14,042 bases of DNA from assembly GCA_965365445.1 (NCBI GenBank), contig CBDUBS010000087.1:1-14042 (forward strand), in the 5' to 3' direction. This document shows, one piece after another, positions 7,306 to 13,654 of this stretch. The stretch comes from CBDUBS01 sp965365445. Its GTDB lineage: Bacteria; Bacteroidota; Rhodothermia; Rhodothermales; DASSAV01. Position 1 is the first letter of the stretch, and every line of letters starts with the position of its first letter. The position numbers and the translations under genes are program-made. Under the pieces are notes generated by a model. The model searched no databases. It saw nothing but the letters and a program-made list of their open reading frames with translations, and was not told the DNA's origin.

Positions 7306-7674
7306 TCAGATCACTTCGGGCGCAAGCGAAACGATACGCATGTATTGACGGTCGCGCAGCTCGCGCGCAACAGGACCGAATATGCGGGTTCCTCGTGGTT
7401 CGTCCTGGTTATTCAGAAGGACGGCTGCATTTTCGTCGAAGCGAATGTACGAGCCGTCCTTTCGACGAAACTCCTTCTTCGTTCGTACGACCACTGCCGT
7501 GGAAACGTCCCCTTTCTTTACTGCCCCGCCGGGAATGGCGGACTTTACAGAGACGATGATTTTATCCCCTACACGGGCATACCGCCGCTTGCTGCCGCCG
7601 AGCACGCGGATACAGAGCACTTCCTTGGCGCCACTGTTATCGGCTACGTTGAGTCTTGTCTCTTGCTGTATCAT
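7306..7674 (-). CDS. rplN: 50S ribosomal protein L14
   Basis: This 122-residue protein is L14, which lies at the subunit interface and contacts 16S helix 14. It is the exact family length. The start MIQQETRLNVADNSGAKEV is highly conserved, as are GDKIIVSVKSAIP, RRKDGSYIRFDENAAVLLN and GTRIFGPVARELR. The ATG is preceded by AAGGA at good spacing. Order rpsQ-rplN-rplX is standard. Confidence 0.98.
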   Translation of the reverse strand: MIQQETRLNVADNSGAKEVLCIRVLGGSKRRYARVGDKIIVSVKSAIPGGAVKKGDVSTAVVVRTKKEFRRKDGSYIRFDENAAVLLNNQDEPRGTRIFGPVARELRDRQYMRIVSLAPEVI

Positions 7675-7711
7675 GTCTTTTCCTTACAGAGTTTAGCACG
7701 GTTATTCGGTT

Positions 7712-7726
7712 CAGCCTGCAAGGCTG
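7712..7726 (-). other. Short inverted repeat between rpsQ and rplN
   Basis: Arms CAGCCT and AGGCTG flank three bases (or a 5-bp stem with a 5-nt loop) in the 75-nt rpsQ-rplN gap. There is no U-run. It could be chance or a processing hairpin. Confidence 0.25.
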
Positions 7727-7749
7727 CTCAACCCTAGAAACAAGATCGA

Positions 7750-8013
7750 TTACTTGGCGCGTTCCACGATCTCAACCAGTCGCCACCGCTTGTTTTTACT
7801 CAGCGGGCGCGTTTCAGCAATCCGGACCGTATCGCCCTGACGGGCATCATTGGCTTCGTCATGAGCCATGAGCCGGCTTGTACGCTTAATGAACTTGCCA
7901 TACATCGCATGCTTCACCTGGCGCTGGATGGCCACGGTGATCGTCTTGTCCATTTTGTCGCTAACGACAACGCCGACTCGTTCTCTGCGGGTATTACGTG
8001 GTGCTTGTTCCAT
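7750..8013 (-). CDS. rpsQ: 30S ribosomal protein S17
   Basis: This 87-residue protein is S17, an OB-fold primary 16S rRNA binder important for early small-subunit assembly. The sequence shows RRERVGVVVSDKMDKTITVA, YGKFIKRTSRLMAHDE, and the signature GDTVRIAETRPLSKNKRWRL (about residues 60-79). Length matches the family. It starts with ATG 64 nt after rpmC, just downstream of an inverted repeat. Confidence 0.97.
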   Translation of the reverse strand: MEQAPRNTRRERVGVVVSDKMDKTITVAIQRQVKHAMYGKFIKRTSRLMAHDEANDARQGDTVRIAETRPLSKNKRWRLVEIVERAK

Positions 8014-8026
8014 AGTCTCTTTGGGC

Positions 8027-8056
8027 TTGGTGAGCCGTATACCGTAACCTCACCAA
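8027..8056 (-). other. Inverted repeat (8-bp stem) just upstream of rpsQ
   Basis: Perfect arms TTGGTGAG and CTCACCAA are separated by 14 nt. The hairpin fills about half of the 64-nt rpmC-rpsQ gap and ends 13 nt before the rpsQ ATG. Its place suggests an effect on rpsQ translation or on mRNA processing, but there is no direct evidence. Confidence 0.4.
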
Positions 8057-8077
8057 CTACCTGATTTTTGGCGATTG

Positions 8078-8275
8078 TTACTGCGCCGAAGCAGCGCGTT
8101 CCTTAAGGATCGTACGCAAGCGAGCAATCAGACGGCGCTTCTCCCGCAGGATGGTCGGGTTCTGAAGCGTTCCTACGGCGTGTTGGAAACGAAAACGGCG
8201 AGCCTGCTCCGTTTCTTCCTGAATACGCTGTTCTATTTCCTCGGTCTTGAGATCCCTGATTTCTTTTGACTTCAT
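8078..8275 (-). CDS. rpmC: 50S ribosomal protein L29
   Basis: This 65-residue helical protein is L29, at the tunnel exit next to L23 and part of the trigger factor/SRP docking surface. It shows KSKEIRDLKTEEIEQRI, the conserved RFQHAVGTLQNP segment (about residues 29-40), and the final helix REKRRLIARLRTILKER. Length is normal. It lies between rplP and rpsQ as in almost all bacteria, and has a clear SD. Confidence 0.97.
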   Translation of the reverse strand: MKSKEIRDLKTEEIEQRIQEETEQARRFRFQHAVGTLQNPTILREKRRLIARLRTILKERAASAQ

Positions 8276-8281
8276 CGTAGG

Positions 8282-8287
8282 CCTCCC
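8282..8287 (-). promoter_or_regulatory. Shine-Dalgarno site of rpmC
   Basis: GGGAGG on the minus strand lies 6 nt before the rpmC ATG, a near-ideal spacing. It supports the L29 start codon. Confidence 0.6.
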
Positions 8288-8336
8288 GGGATGCCTGTGT
8301 TTCTCTGTTTCCGGAGCGATTGATTGGGTCGGTCGA

Positions 8337-8783
8337 CTACTTTATTCGTACCGGCCCTTCCGGCGCGACATAGTCGTTCCGGACGATAAACTTCGTTTTG
8401 ATCGGCAGCTTGTGCTGAGCCAACCGCATGGCTTCCTCGGCGAGATCTTTGGGTACACCTGCGCCGATCTCAAAAAGAATGAGTCCGGGACGAATGGGTG
8501 CCGCCCAGTACTCGGGTGCGCCTTTCCCACCGCCCATGCGCGTTTCGGCAGGCTTTTTGGTTATGGGCTTGTCGGGGAAGATGCGTATCCAGACCCGGCC
8601 GATACGTTTCATATGGCGAGTCATCGCGATACGAGCGGCCTCGATCTGGCGGCTCGTAATCTTTCCCGTTTCGAGCGCCTTCAACGCAAAGTCGCCAAAT
8701 TCAATAGTATTTCCGCGCTGTGCTTCGCCACGAATGCGGCCTTTCTGCACGCGGCGAAACTTGGTGCGTTTGGGCATTAACAT
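8337..8783 (-). CDS. rplP: 50S ribosomal protein L16
   Basis: L16 sits near the A site and central protuberance of the large subunit. The protein shows PKRTKFRRVQKGRIRG, the signature WIRIFPDKPITKKPAETRMG (with the Arg that is Arg81 in E. coli) and GGGKGAPEYWAAPIRPG. Two in-frame ATGs occur: 8783 (MLMPKR, 148 residues) and 8777 (MPKR, 146 residues, the usual family N-terminus). The strong SD at 8787-8794 is ideally spaced for 8783 and rather far from 8777, so the longer form was chosen; the choice is uncertain. Confidence 0.96.
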   Translation of the reverse strand: MLMPKRTKFRRVQKGRIRGEAQRGNTIEFGDFALKALETGKITSRQIEAARIAMTRHMKRIGRVWIRIFPDKPITKKPAETRMGGGKGAPEYWAAPIRPGLILFEIGAGVPKDLAEEAMRLAQHKLPIKTKFIVRNDYVAPEGPVRIK

Positions 8784-8786
8784 AAC

Positions 8787-8794
8787 ATCACCTC
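8787..8794 (-). promoter_or_regulatory. Strong Shine-Dalgarno site of rplP
   Basis: The minus strand reads GAGGTGAT, eight bases complementary to the canonical 16S anti-SD sequence, three bases before the ATG at 8783 and nine before the ATG at 8777. It is the longest SD match seen in the window, while many neighbours have none. It bears on which of the two close rplP start codons is used. Confidence 0.6.
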
Positions 8795-8855
8795 GTATAT
8801 CTCAACCGACGTTCCCTGGGCTCGCCGGCTGCTCTTTCGATTCGTGATTCGTTGA

Positions 8856-9644
8856 TCAGGCTCCGGCGTCACCGGGTCGGCGACGGCGGTCGCTGCCGCC
8901 GCCTCGTTGTCCCTGCTCCGGGCGGCCTCCTTCACCGCGCCGTTTGCGGCGGCGCTCCGGCGGCAACTGAGGCGCCTGCTGCTGGCGTTGAGCCTGAACG
9001 TTGGGGCTCAAGTCGGGCTTCCCGATGATTTCGCCCCGGAAGATCCATACCTTGACTCCGGTGGTGCCATAGATGGTATAAGCCGTCGCTTCGGCGTAAT
9101 CGATGTCTGCCCGGATCGTGTGGAGCGGCACGCGGCCTTCGAGGTACTGCTCCGTACGGCTCATTTCAGCGCCCCCGAGCCGCCCCGACACTTTCACGCG
9201 GACTCCTTCGGCGCCCATGCGCATGGCCGCCGTGATGGACTGCTTCATCGCCCGGCGGAAGGAAACGCGGCCCTCGAGCTGCTGGGCGATGTTCTGCGCT
9301 ACGAGGCTCGCATCCAGTTCGGGCCGCTTGATCTCGTTGATGTTGATCTGGATATCCTTGTTGGTGAGCTTTTTCAGCTCCTCGCGCAGCTTCTCCACCT
9401 CCTGGCCCCCGCGCCCGATGACGACGCCAGGTCGGCTGGTGTGCAGCGTAAGAATGACCCGCTTCGGCGTGCGCTCGATGACGACGCGGCTCAGGCCCGC
9501 CCGCTTGAGACGGGTGGACATGTATTTCCGAATCTCTTCGTCCTCGACGAGCTTCTCGGGCATGTCCTTTTCCGCGTACCAGTTGGAATCCCAACCTTTA
9601 ATTACGCCCAGCCTGAAGCCGATAGGATGCGTTTTCTGACCCAA
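8856..9644 (-). CDS. rpsC: 30S ribosomal protein S3, TTG start, basic Arg/Gly-rich C-terminal tail
   Basis: This 262-residue protein is S3, which forms part of the mRNA entry channel. The start GQKTHPIGFRLG is the exact family N-terminus but its first codon is TTG; an in-frame TAG lies eight codons upstream and no ATG or GTG intervenes, so TTG is the start. The KH domain carries the GRGG motif at 77-80, and the S3 signature (VRVKVSGRLGGAEMSRTE, about 148-165) and IYGTTGVKVWIFRGE follow. After about residue 215 there is a low-complexity extension rich in Gln, Arg and Gly (for example RRRKRRGEGGRPEQGQRGGG), which makes it longer than E. coli S3 (233). No SD is clear. Confidence 0.97.
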   Translation of the reverse strand: MGQKTHPIGFRLGVIKGWDSNWYAEKDMPEKLVEDEEIRKYMSTRLKRAGLSRVVIERTPKRVILTLHTSRPGVVIGRGGQEVEKLREELKKLTNKDIQININEIKRPELDASLVAQNIAQQLEGRVSFRRAMKQSITAAMRMGAEGVRVKVSGRLGGAEMSRTEQYLEGRVPLHTIRADIDYAEATAYTIYGTTGVKVWIFRGEIIGKPDLSPNVQAQRQQQAPQLPPERRRKRRGEGGRPEQGQRGGGSDRRRRPGDAGA

Positions 9645-9708
9645 TGTAGTATCCCGTTTTTTTCTCTATGGCACCGGCGAATCCGTGCCTCCTGATCCGC
9701 CGGAAAGA

Positions 9709-10065
9709 CTATTTGCGACCGTTTACCGGCGTGCCGACCACAACCGTAAGATGGCTCGTGCGCTTCAGGATGGGATGCGCTCGGCCGCGGGGAGCGGACT
9801 GATGCCGTTTGAACATGGTAGCTCCATCCACCCGGATTTCGCGGATGACCAGCTGATCCTGATCGGGCCGTTCGTCCCTGAACTTCTCCAACAGGTTATA
9901 CACGGCCGATTGAATGGTCAGTTCGATCGTACGGGTGGCTTTCTGCGGCATGAAATGCAGGATGTTCAGGGCATCCGGCACCTTCTTGCCGCGTACGGCA
10001 TTGATTACCACGCGCATTTTCCGGGGCGAACTCCGGATATATTTACGTACCGCTCTTGCTTCCAT
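9709..10065 (-). CDS. rplV: 50S ribosomal protein L22
   Basis: This 118-residue protein is L22, whose beta-hairpin forms the narrow part of the exit tunnel and is a known site of macrolide-resistance changes. Family features are the start EARAVRKYIRSSPRKMRVV, the helix TIELTIQSAVYNLLEK, and the terminal HQSAPRGRAHPILKRTSHL followed by TVVVG. Length is standard. It is separated from rpsS by 86 nt, which holds only a weak 5-bp inverted repeat (10129-10143). Confidence 0.97.
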   Translation of the reverse strand: MEARAVRKYIRSSPRKMRVVINAVRGKKVPDALNILHFMPQKATRTIELTIQSAVYNLLEKFRDERPDQDQLVIREIRVDGATMFKRHQSAPRGRAHPILKRTSHLTVVVGTPVNGRK

Positions 10066-10151
10066 GATCAGATGTATTTAGAACTCAGGTTCGGGTAAAC
10101 CCGGGCCCGTTCATTCAACAATTGCTTCGTCGGGCACGCCGACTATACGAC

Positions 10152-10436
10152 TTACTTCTTCGCCCGCTTGTCCCGCCTCTCGCCCGCGTGACCGCGGAAA
10201 ACACGGGTCGGAGAGAACTCGCCGAGTTTATGGCCGACCATGTTTTCAGTTACGTATACCGGGATAAACAGCTTGCCGTTATGAACGGCAAGTGTATGCC
10301 CTACGAAATCCGGCGTGATCAGTGAACCACGGCTCCACGTTTTGATGACCTTCTTGCGCCCCGAGCGGTTCAGGTCGTCTATCTTTTCCTGGAGCTTATG
10401 GTAAACGAACGGCCCTTTTTTCAGTGATCGTGCCAT
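10152..10436 (-). CDS. rpsS: 30S ribosomal protein S19
   Basis: This 94-residue protein is S19, a small-subunit head protein that pairs with S13 and contacts the A-site tRNA. It starts ARSLKKGPFVYHKL and carries the family signature running from HNGKLFIPVYVTENMVGHKL into GEFSPTR. The tail is basic (RRDKRAKK). Length is normal. It sits in the standard place between rplB and rplV. The leader has no clear SD. Confidence 0.98.
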   Translation of the reverse strand: MARSLKKGPFVYHKLQEKIDDLNRSGRKKVIKTWSRGSLITPDFVGHTLAVHNGKLFIPVYVTENMVGHKLGEFSPTRVFRGHAGERRDKRAKK

Positions 10437-10483
10437 ATTTGCTTCGACTCATGCAGACGAGAAAGGCGGATAGCCTTCCCGTA

Positions 10484-11311
10484 TTATTTTGCGGTTCGAC
10501 GACGGATGATATACTTGTTGGATTCCTTGCGCTTTTTGCGGGTCTTGTAGCCCTTGGCAGGCACCCCCGTAGGCGACTGCGGGTGGCCGCCCGATGCTTT
10601 CCCTTCGCCGCCACCCATAGGATGATCGACAGGGTTCATGGCGACACCGCGCGTCTTCGGGCGAATGCCCAGCCAGCGGTTCCGCCCGGCCTTGCCGATA
10701 TCGATGTTCATGTGGTCCGGGTTGCTGGTTGTGCCGATCGTTGCCTTGCAGTCGATGGGCACCATGCGCACCTCACCGGAAGGGAGGCGAAGCGTTGCGT
10801 ATTTGCCTTCACGAGCCGTCAACTGGGCATACGTGCCGGCTGACCTGGCCAACTGAGCGCCCTTACCCGGCTTCATCTCGATCGCATGCACGAATGTACC
10901 CAGCGGGATGCTGTTCAACGGCAGGCAGTTACCGGGATCCGGGGTTACGCTGGCCCCGCTGATGATCTTCATCCCTACGCTGACTTCATTCGGTGCGATG
11001 ATGTACCGCTTCTCCCCGTCTGCATACACGAGCAGCGCGATACGAGCCGAGCGATTGGGGTCGTATTCGATAGAAGCAACGCGGGCCGGAATCCCATCCT
11101 TGTTTCGCTTGAAATCGATGATACGGTAACGCCGTTTGTGGCCCCCACCCTGATGGCGGGTCGTTATACGCCCCTGGTGGTTGCGACCGCCCCGACGGGT
11201 TACAGGCGCAAGCAACCGGCGTTCCGGCTCCGTTCTTGTTATTTCATCGAACGAGGAAACCGAGCGTTGCCGTTGGCCGGGGGTAACGGGCTTTAATTTC
11301 CTGAGTGCCAT
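10484..11311 (-). CDS. rplB: 50S ribosomal protein L2
   Basis: This 275-residue protein is L2, needed for subunit association and peptidyl transferase activity. The N-terminal RNA-binding domain includes GGRNHQGRITTRHQGGGHKR (41-60) and RRYRIIDFKRNKDG. The C-terminal signature VAMNPVDHPMGGGEG spans 223-237, with His230 matching the functionally important His229 of E. coli. The end is basic (KKRKESNKYIIRRR). Length is typical. The 101-nt gap upstream is one of the widest in the cluster; rpsS follows after 47 nt. Confidence 0.98.
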   Translation of the reverse strand: MALRKLKPVTPGQRQRSVSSFDEITRTEPERRLLAPVTRRGGRNHQGRITTRHQGGGHKRRYRIIDFKRNKDGIPARVASIEYDPNRSARIALLVYADGEKRYIIAPNEVSVGMKIISGASVTPDPGNCLPLNSIPLGTFVHAIEMKPGKGAQLARSAGTYAQLTAREGKYATLRLPSGEVRMVPIDCKATIGTTSNPDHMNIDIGKAGRNRWLGIRPKTRGVAMNPVDHPMGGGEGKASGGHPQSPTGVPAKGYKTRKKRKESNKYIIRRRTAK

Positions 11312-11380
11312 GATACGTTCTTTAGTTGTCCGCGCTTAACTGCGACTCCTTACCCGGGGTGGCTTTGCGCGCGGAATGCG

Positions 11381-11397
11381 GCTTCCCGATAGGAAGC
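11381..11397 (-). other. Short inverted repeat between rplW and rplB
   Basis: Arms GCTTCC and GGAAGC flank a 5-nt loop in the 101-nt rplW-rplB gap. No U-run follows. A 6-bp stem can arise by chance, so significance is low. Nothing else recognisable is seen in this gap. Confidence 0.25.
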
Positions 11398-11412
11398 TGT
11401 ATTATGTTGCGA

Positions 11413-11712
11413 TCAAACGTTTTCGAAAAAGTCGATGGCCGGGCTATCGGGTCGCAACGTTACGATCGCTTTCTTATACCCTGCCGTGCGGCCCTCCACG
11501 ACGCCTCGGCGCGTAGATTGGCGACGGCGCTTGCCCCGCACCACCATGGTGCGCACTTCTTTGATTTTTACGTCCGGATAGATCTTTTCTACGGCCTTCC
11601 GGATCTCAAGCTTGTTCGCTTTTTTATCGACGACAAAAGCGTAGTTGCCGCTTGCCATCTGACCGGTCATTTTCTCGGTTACAACGGGGCGGATCAGAAT
11701 TTCTCTAGGCAT
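11413..11712 (-). CDS. rplW: 50S ribosomal protein L23
   Basis: This 99-residue protein is L23, a large-subunit protein at the tunnel exit that docks trigger factor and the signal recognition particle. Typical features are the start PREILIRPVVTEKMT, the segment YAFVVDKKANKLEIRKAVEK (about residues 29-48), and VRTMVVRGKRRRQ in the basic loop. It ends in an FFENV tail. Length and order between rplD and rplB are standard. No SD motif is seen before the ATG. Confidence 0.97.
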   Translation of the reverse strand: MPREILIRPVVTEKMTGQMASGNYAFVVDKKANKLEIRKAVEKIYPDVKIKEVRTMVVRGKRRRQSTRRGVVEGRTAGYKKAIVTLRPDSPAIDFFENV

Positions 11713-11732
11713 GGCTGGTCTTCGTTAAAGGA

Positions 11733-11757
11733 AGCCGGTGCGCAGAAGCAACCGGCT
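11733..11757 (-). other. Inverted repeat (7-bp stem) between rplD and rplW
   Basis: Perfect arms AGCCGGT and ACCGGCT are separated by 11 nt in the 59-nt rplD-rplW gap. In the transcript the stem is followed by UCCUUU. It begins 14 nt after the rplD stop. It may be a weak terminator, a processing site or chance; the U-tract is short. Confidence 0.35.
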
Positions 11758-11771
11758 GCCGTTGAGCGCAT

Positions 11772-12431
11772 TCAGTTGGCGGCGGCTTCGGTCTTCGGTG
11801 TTCCTACGAGAATCGAAGACAGTATCGGCAGGGCGCTTTCCTGGATCACCAGAACTTTGGCCAGCATGATATCCAGCGTCGAAGCTACGGCGCTCTGCCG
11901 CACCTGCACTTTTGGAATGTTACGAGCCGACTTGTAGAGGATCTCCTGGGGCCCGGCGGTAAGTATGAGCGTCCGCTGACCGGTAACCTGCAAGGCGCCC
12001 AGGAACCGCACGACGCTCTTGGTGCTCGGCGCATCGAGGCTGAAATCCTCCACCACCCGTATGGCGTTCGCCTGTTGCTTGTAGGTAAGCGCCGAGCGGC
12101 GAGCAAGACGCTTTACCTTCTTATTGACCGATATACCATAGGTGCGCGGCCGCGGGCCAAAGATGGTGCCGCCCGACCGGCGAATGGGCGACTTCGCGGA
12201 CCCGGCCCGGGCAAACCCGGTGCCTTTCTGTCGATACAGCTTACGTGTACTGCCGGCAACCTCTCCGCGGTCCTTCGTTTTATGCGTACCCTGCCGGCCA
12301 TTCGCCTGGATGGCTCTCACATCGAGCCAGATAGCGTGGTCGTTCGGTTGTTTGATGCCGAAAACGGAAGCATCTAGCGAGATCGTACGACCGGTTTCAC
12401 TGCCGTCCTGCCGGTAGACCTGAAGTTCCAT
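11772..12431 (-). CDS. rplD: 50S ribosomal protein L4
   Basis: This 219-residue protein is L4, which lines the peptide exit tunnel and in gamma-proteobacteria also represses the S10 operon. The conserved long tunnel loop is visible: GTHKTKDRGEVAGSTRKLYR, then QKGTGFARAGSAKSPIRRSGG and FGPRPRTYG. The C-terminal globular part (RTLILTAGP and SALPILSSIL) ends in a short alanine-rich tail. Length is slightly above the E. coli protein (201). It lies 58 nt downstream of rplC. Whether autogenous L4 control exists here cannot be read from the sequence. Confidence 0.97.
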   Translation of the reverse strand: MELQVYRQDGSETGRTISLDASVFGIKQPNDHAIWLDVRAIQANGRQGTHKTKDRGEVAGSTRKLYRQKGTGFARAGSAKSPIRRSGGTIFGPRPRTYGISVNKKVKRLARRSALTYKQQANAIRVVEDFSLDAPSTKSVVRFLGALQVTGQRTLILTAGPQEILYKSARNIPKVQVRQSAVASTLDIMLAKVLVIQESALPILSSILVGTPKTEAAAN

Positions 12432-12489
12432 GATCTATAGCCTCTAAAAAACGTTCAATTACACATCGATTCGGTAGCGACGGAGCCGG

Positions 12490-13122
12490 TCAGCCGACCT
12501 TCCTTTTGAACAACTGGACGATTCCGTTCTTCGGTCCCGGCACCGCTCCGCGCACGAGAATCAGGTTGTGTTCCGGCATGATCCGAACGACCCGAAGGTT
12601 CTTGACCTTGACCCGCTCGTTGCCCATATGGCCCGCCATACGGGTGCCTTTGTAAACTCGCGAAGGGTCCGACGAGGCGCCGATTGATCCGGGCGCGCGC
12701 TGCCGGTTGTGCTGGCCGTGCGTCTGCATCCCCACGCCGCTGAAGTTGTGGCGCTTCACGACACCCTGAAACCCGCGTCCTTTCGACGTGCCCGCTATGT
12801 CGATGAGCTCGCCTTCGGCAAACAGATGGTCCAGACGCACTTCGTCTCCCAGGGAAACATCCAGCGTATAGTCGCGGAATTCAACTACCCTACGCTTCGG
12901 TGTAACGCCCGCAACCTGAAAGTGGCCTTGCATGGCTTTCGAGGTACGCTTCATCTTTTTCTCTCCGAAGCCAAGCTGTACGGCGCTGTACCCGTCGCGC
13001 TCCGGTGTACGGACCTGCGTAACCACGTTGGGCTCGGCATGAATAACGGTACAAACGACGTTATTGCCGGCCTCGTTGAATATGCTCGTCATGCCGAGCT
13101 TCTTTCCGATGATACCGCTCAT
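12490..13122 (-). CDS. rplC: 50S ribosomal protein L3
   Basis: This 210-residue protein is L3, an early-assembly large-subunit protein whose loop reaches toward the peptidyl transferase centre. It starts with SGIIGKKLGMTSIF, carries GTSKGRGFQG (111-120), and has the RMAGHMGNERVKVKNL signature from about residue 161. The site that is Gln150 in E. coli and is methylated by PrmB reads Ala here (GSIGASSDP), so that modification is not expected. The ATG is preceded by AAGGA at suitable spacing. A 69-nt gap separates it from the lipoprotein gene, so it retains its own translation signal despite the insertion. Confidence 0.98.
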   Translation of the reverse strand: MSGIIGKKLGMTSIFNEAGNNVVCTVIHAEPNVVTQVRTPERDGYSAVQLGFGEKKMKRTSKAMQGHFQVAGVTPKRRVVEFRDYTLDVSLGDEVRLDHLFAEGELIDIAGTSKGRGFQGVVKRHNFSGVGMQTHGQHNRQRAPGSIGASSDPSRVYKGTRMAGHMGNERVKVKNLRVVRIMPEHNLILVRGAVPGPKNGIVQLFKRKVG

Positions 13123-13191
13123 TGTAATCCTTATTTACGGCCGCCGTGGCAACCGGATTAAGTTAAGCGTGCGCAATTGGGCGCATCTCCT

Positions 13192-13647
13192 TTACACTTT
13201 TCTGAAAGTCAACCGTACATCGCCCGAGTAATCGGTGCCGAATATCAGATTGAATATGGTATCGCCTATGGTCAGCCTCAGGTCTCCTTCCCGTGTAAAT
13301 GCGTATCCCACGGTTACAGGGATATTGAGCCCGCCGAATGATACCTGCAACCTGAGATTATCGGGGTCGTTCGCCGAGTAGTTTCCCCTTACCGTCTGAT
13401 CCTTTGAGGGATCCACGGCATCAAAGGTGATCGTATACTCGGTTTGCGTGAACTGCACCTTCAAATCGCCCGAGGCTTTCAGAACGGCCGTACGGTCGCC
13501 CTGGTTGTCCTCCACCTTGACGATCTCCCATGTCCCGATCAGGGACGGATCTTCGTTGGTTTCGGTGGTGTCGCATCCTGCTACGAGCAGAACGAACAGT
13601 CCCATCCACAACCAGCCTCCAGTCCTCATCTTCATGGGAGCATCCAT
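13192..13647 (-). CDS. Predicted lipoprotein, lipocalin-like, inserted between rpsJ and rplC
   Basis: From the ATG at 13647 this gives 151 residues. A short positively charged N-terminus (MKMR), a hydrophobic core (WLWMGLFVLL) and the lipobox LVAGC make a convincing type II signal peptide, with Cys25 as the lipidated residue. The mature part begins with an acidic linker (DTTETNEDP), then a GTW motif at residues 38-40, followed by alternating beta-strand-like segments ending in VRLTFRKV. GxW near the start of a small all-beta protein is typical of lipocalin-like folds, but no family can be assigned with certainty. Alternative starts are ATG at 13635 or 13629, both of which keep the signal peptide, and a TTG at 13677 inside rpsJ. 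No SD is visible for any of them. The ATG at 13647 lies 7 nt after the rpsJ stop, suggesting coupled translation and co-transcription. The likely location is the cell envelope. The function is unknown, and such a gene is not a usual member of this operon. Confidence 0.85.
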   Translation of the reverse strand: MDAPMKMRTGGWLWMGLFVLLVAGCDTTETNEDPSLIGTWEIVKVEDNQGDRTAVLKASGDLKVQFTQTEYTITFDAVDPSKDQTVRGNYSANDPDNLRLQVSFGGLNIPVTVGYAFTREGDLRLTIGDTIFNLIFGTDYSGDVRLTFRKV

Positions 13648-13654
13648 GGTGGTG

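Noticed and set aside
8907..9695. Plus-strand open frame of 262 codons opposite rpsC
   Set aside because: It mirrors the S3 gene on the other strand and its protein shows no recognisable domain; a GC-rich codon pattern explains the open frame.
12490..13122. L3 lacking the methylated glutamine
   Set aside because: Ala at this place is common in bacteria without PrmB, so it is not unusual by itself.
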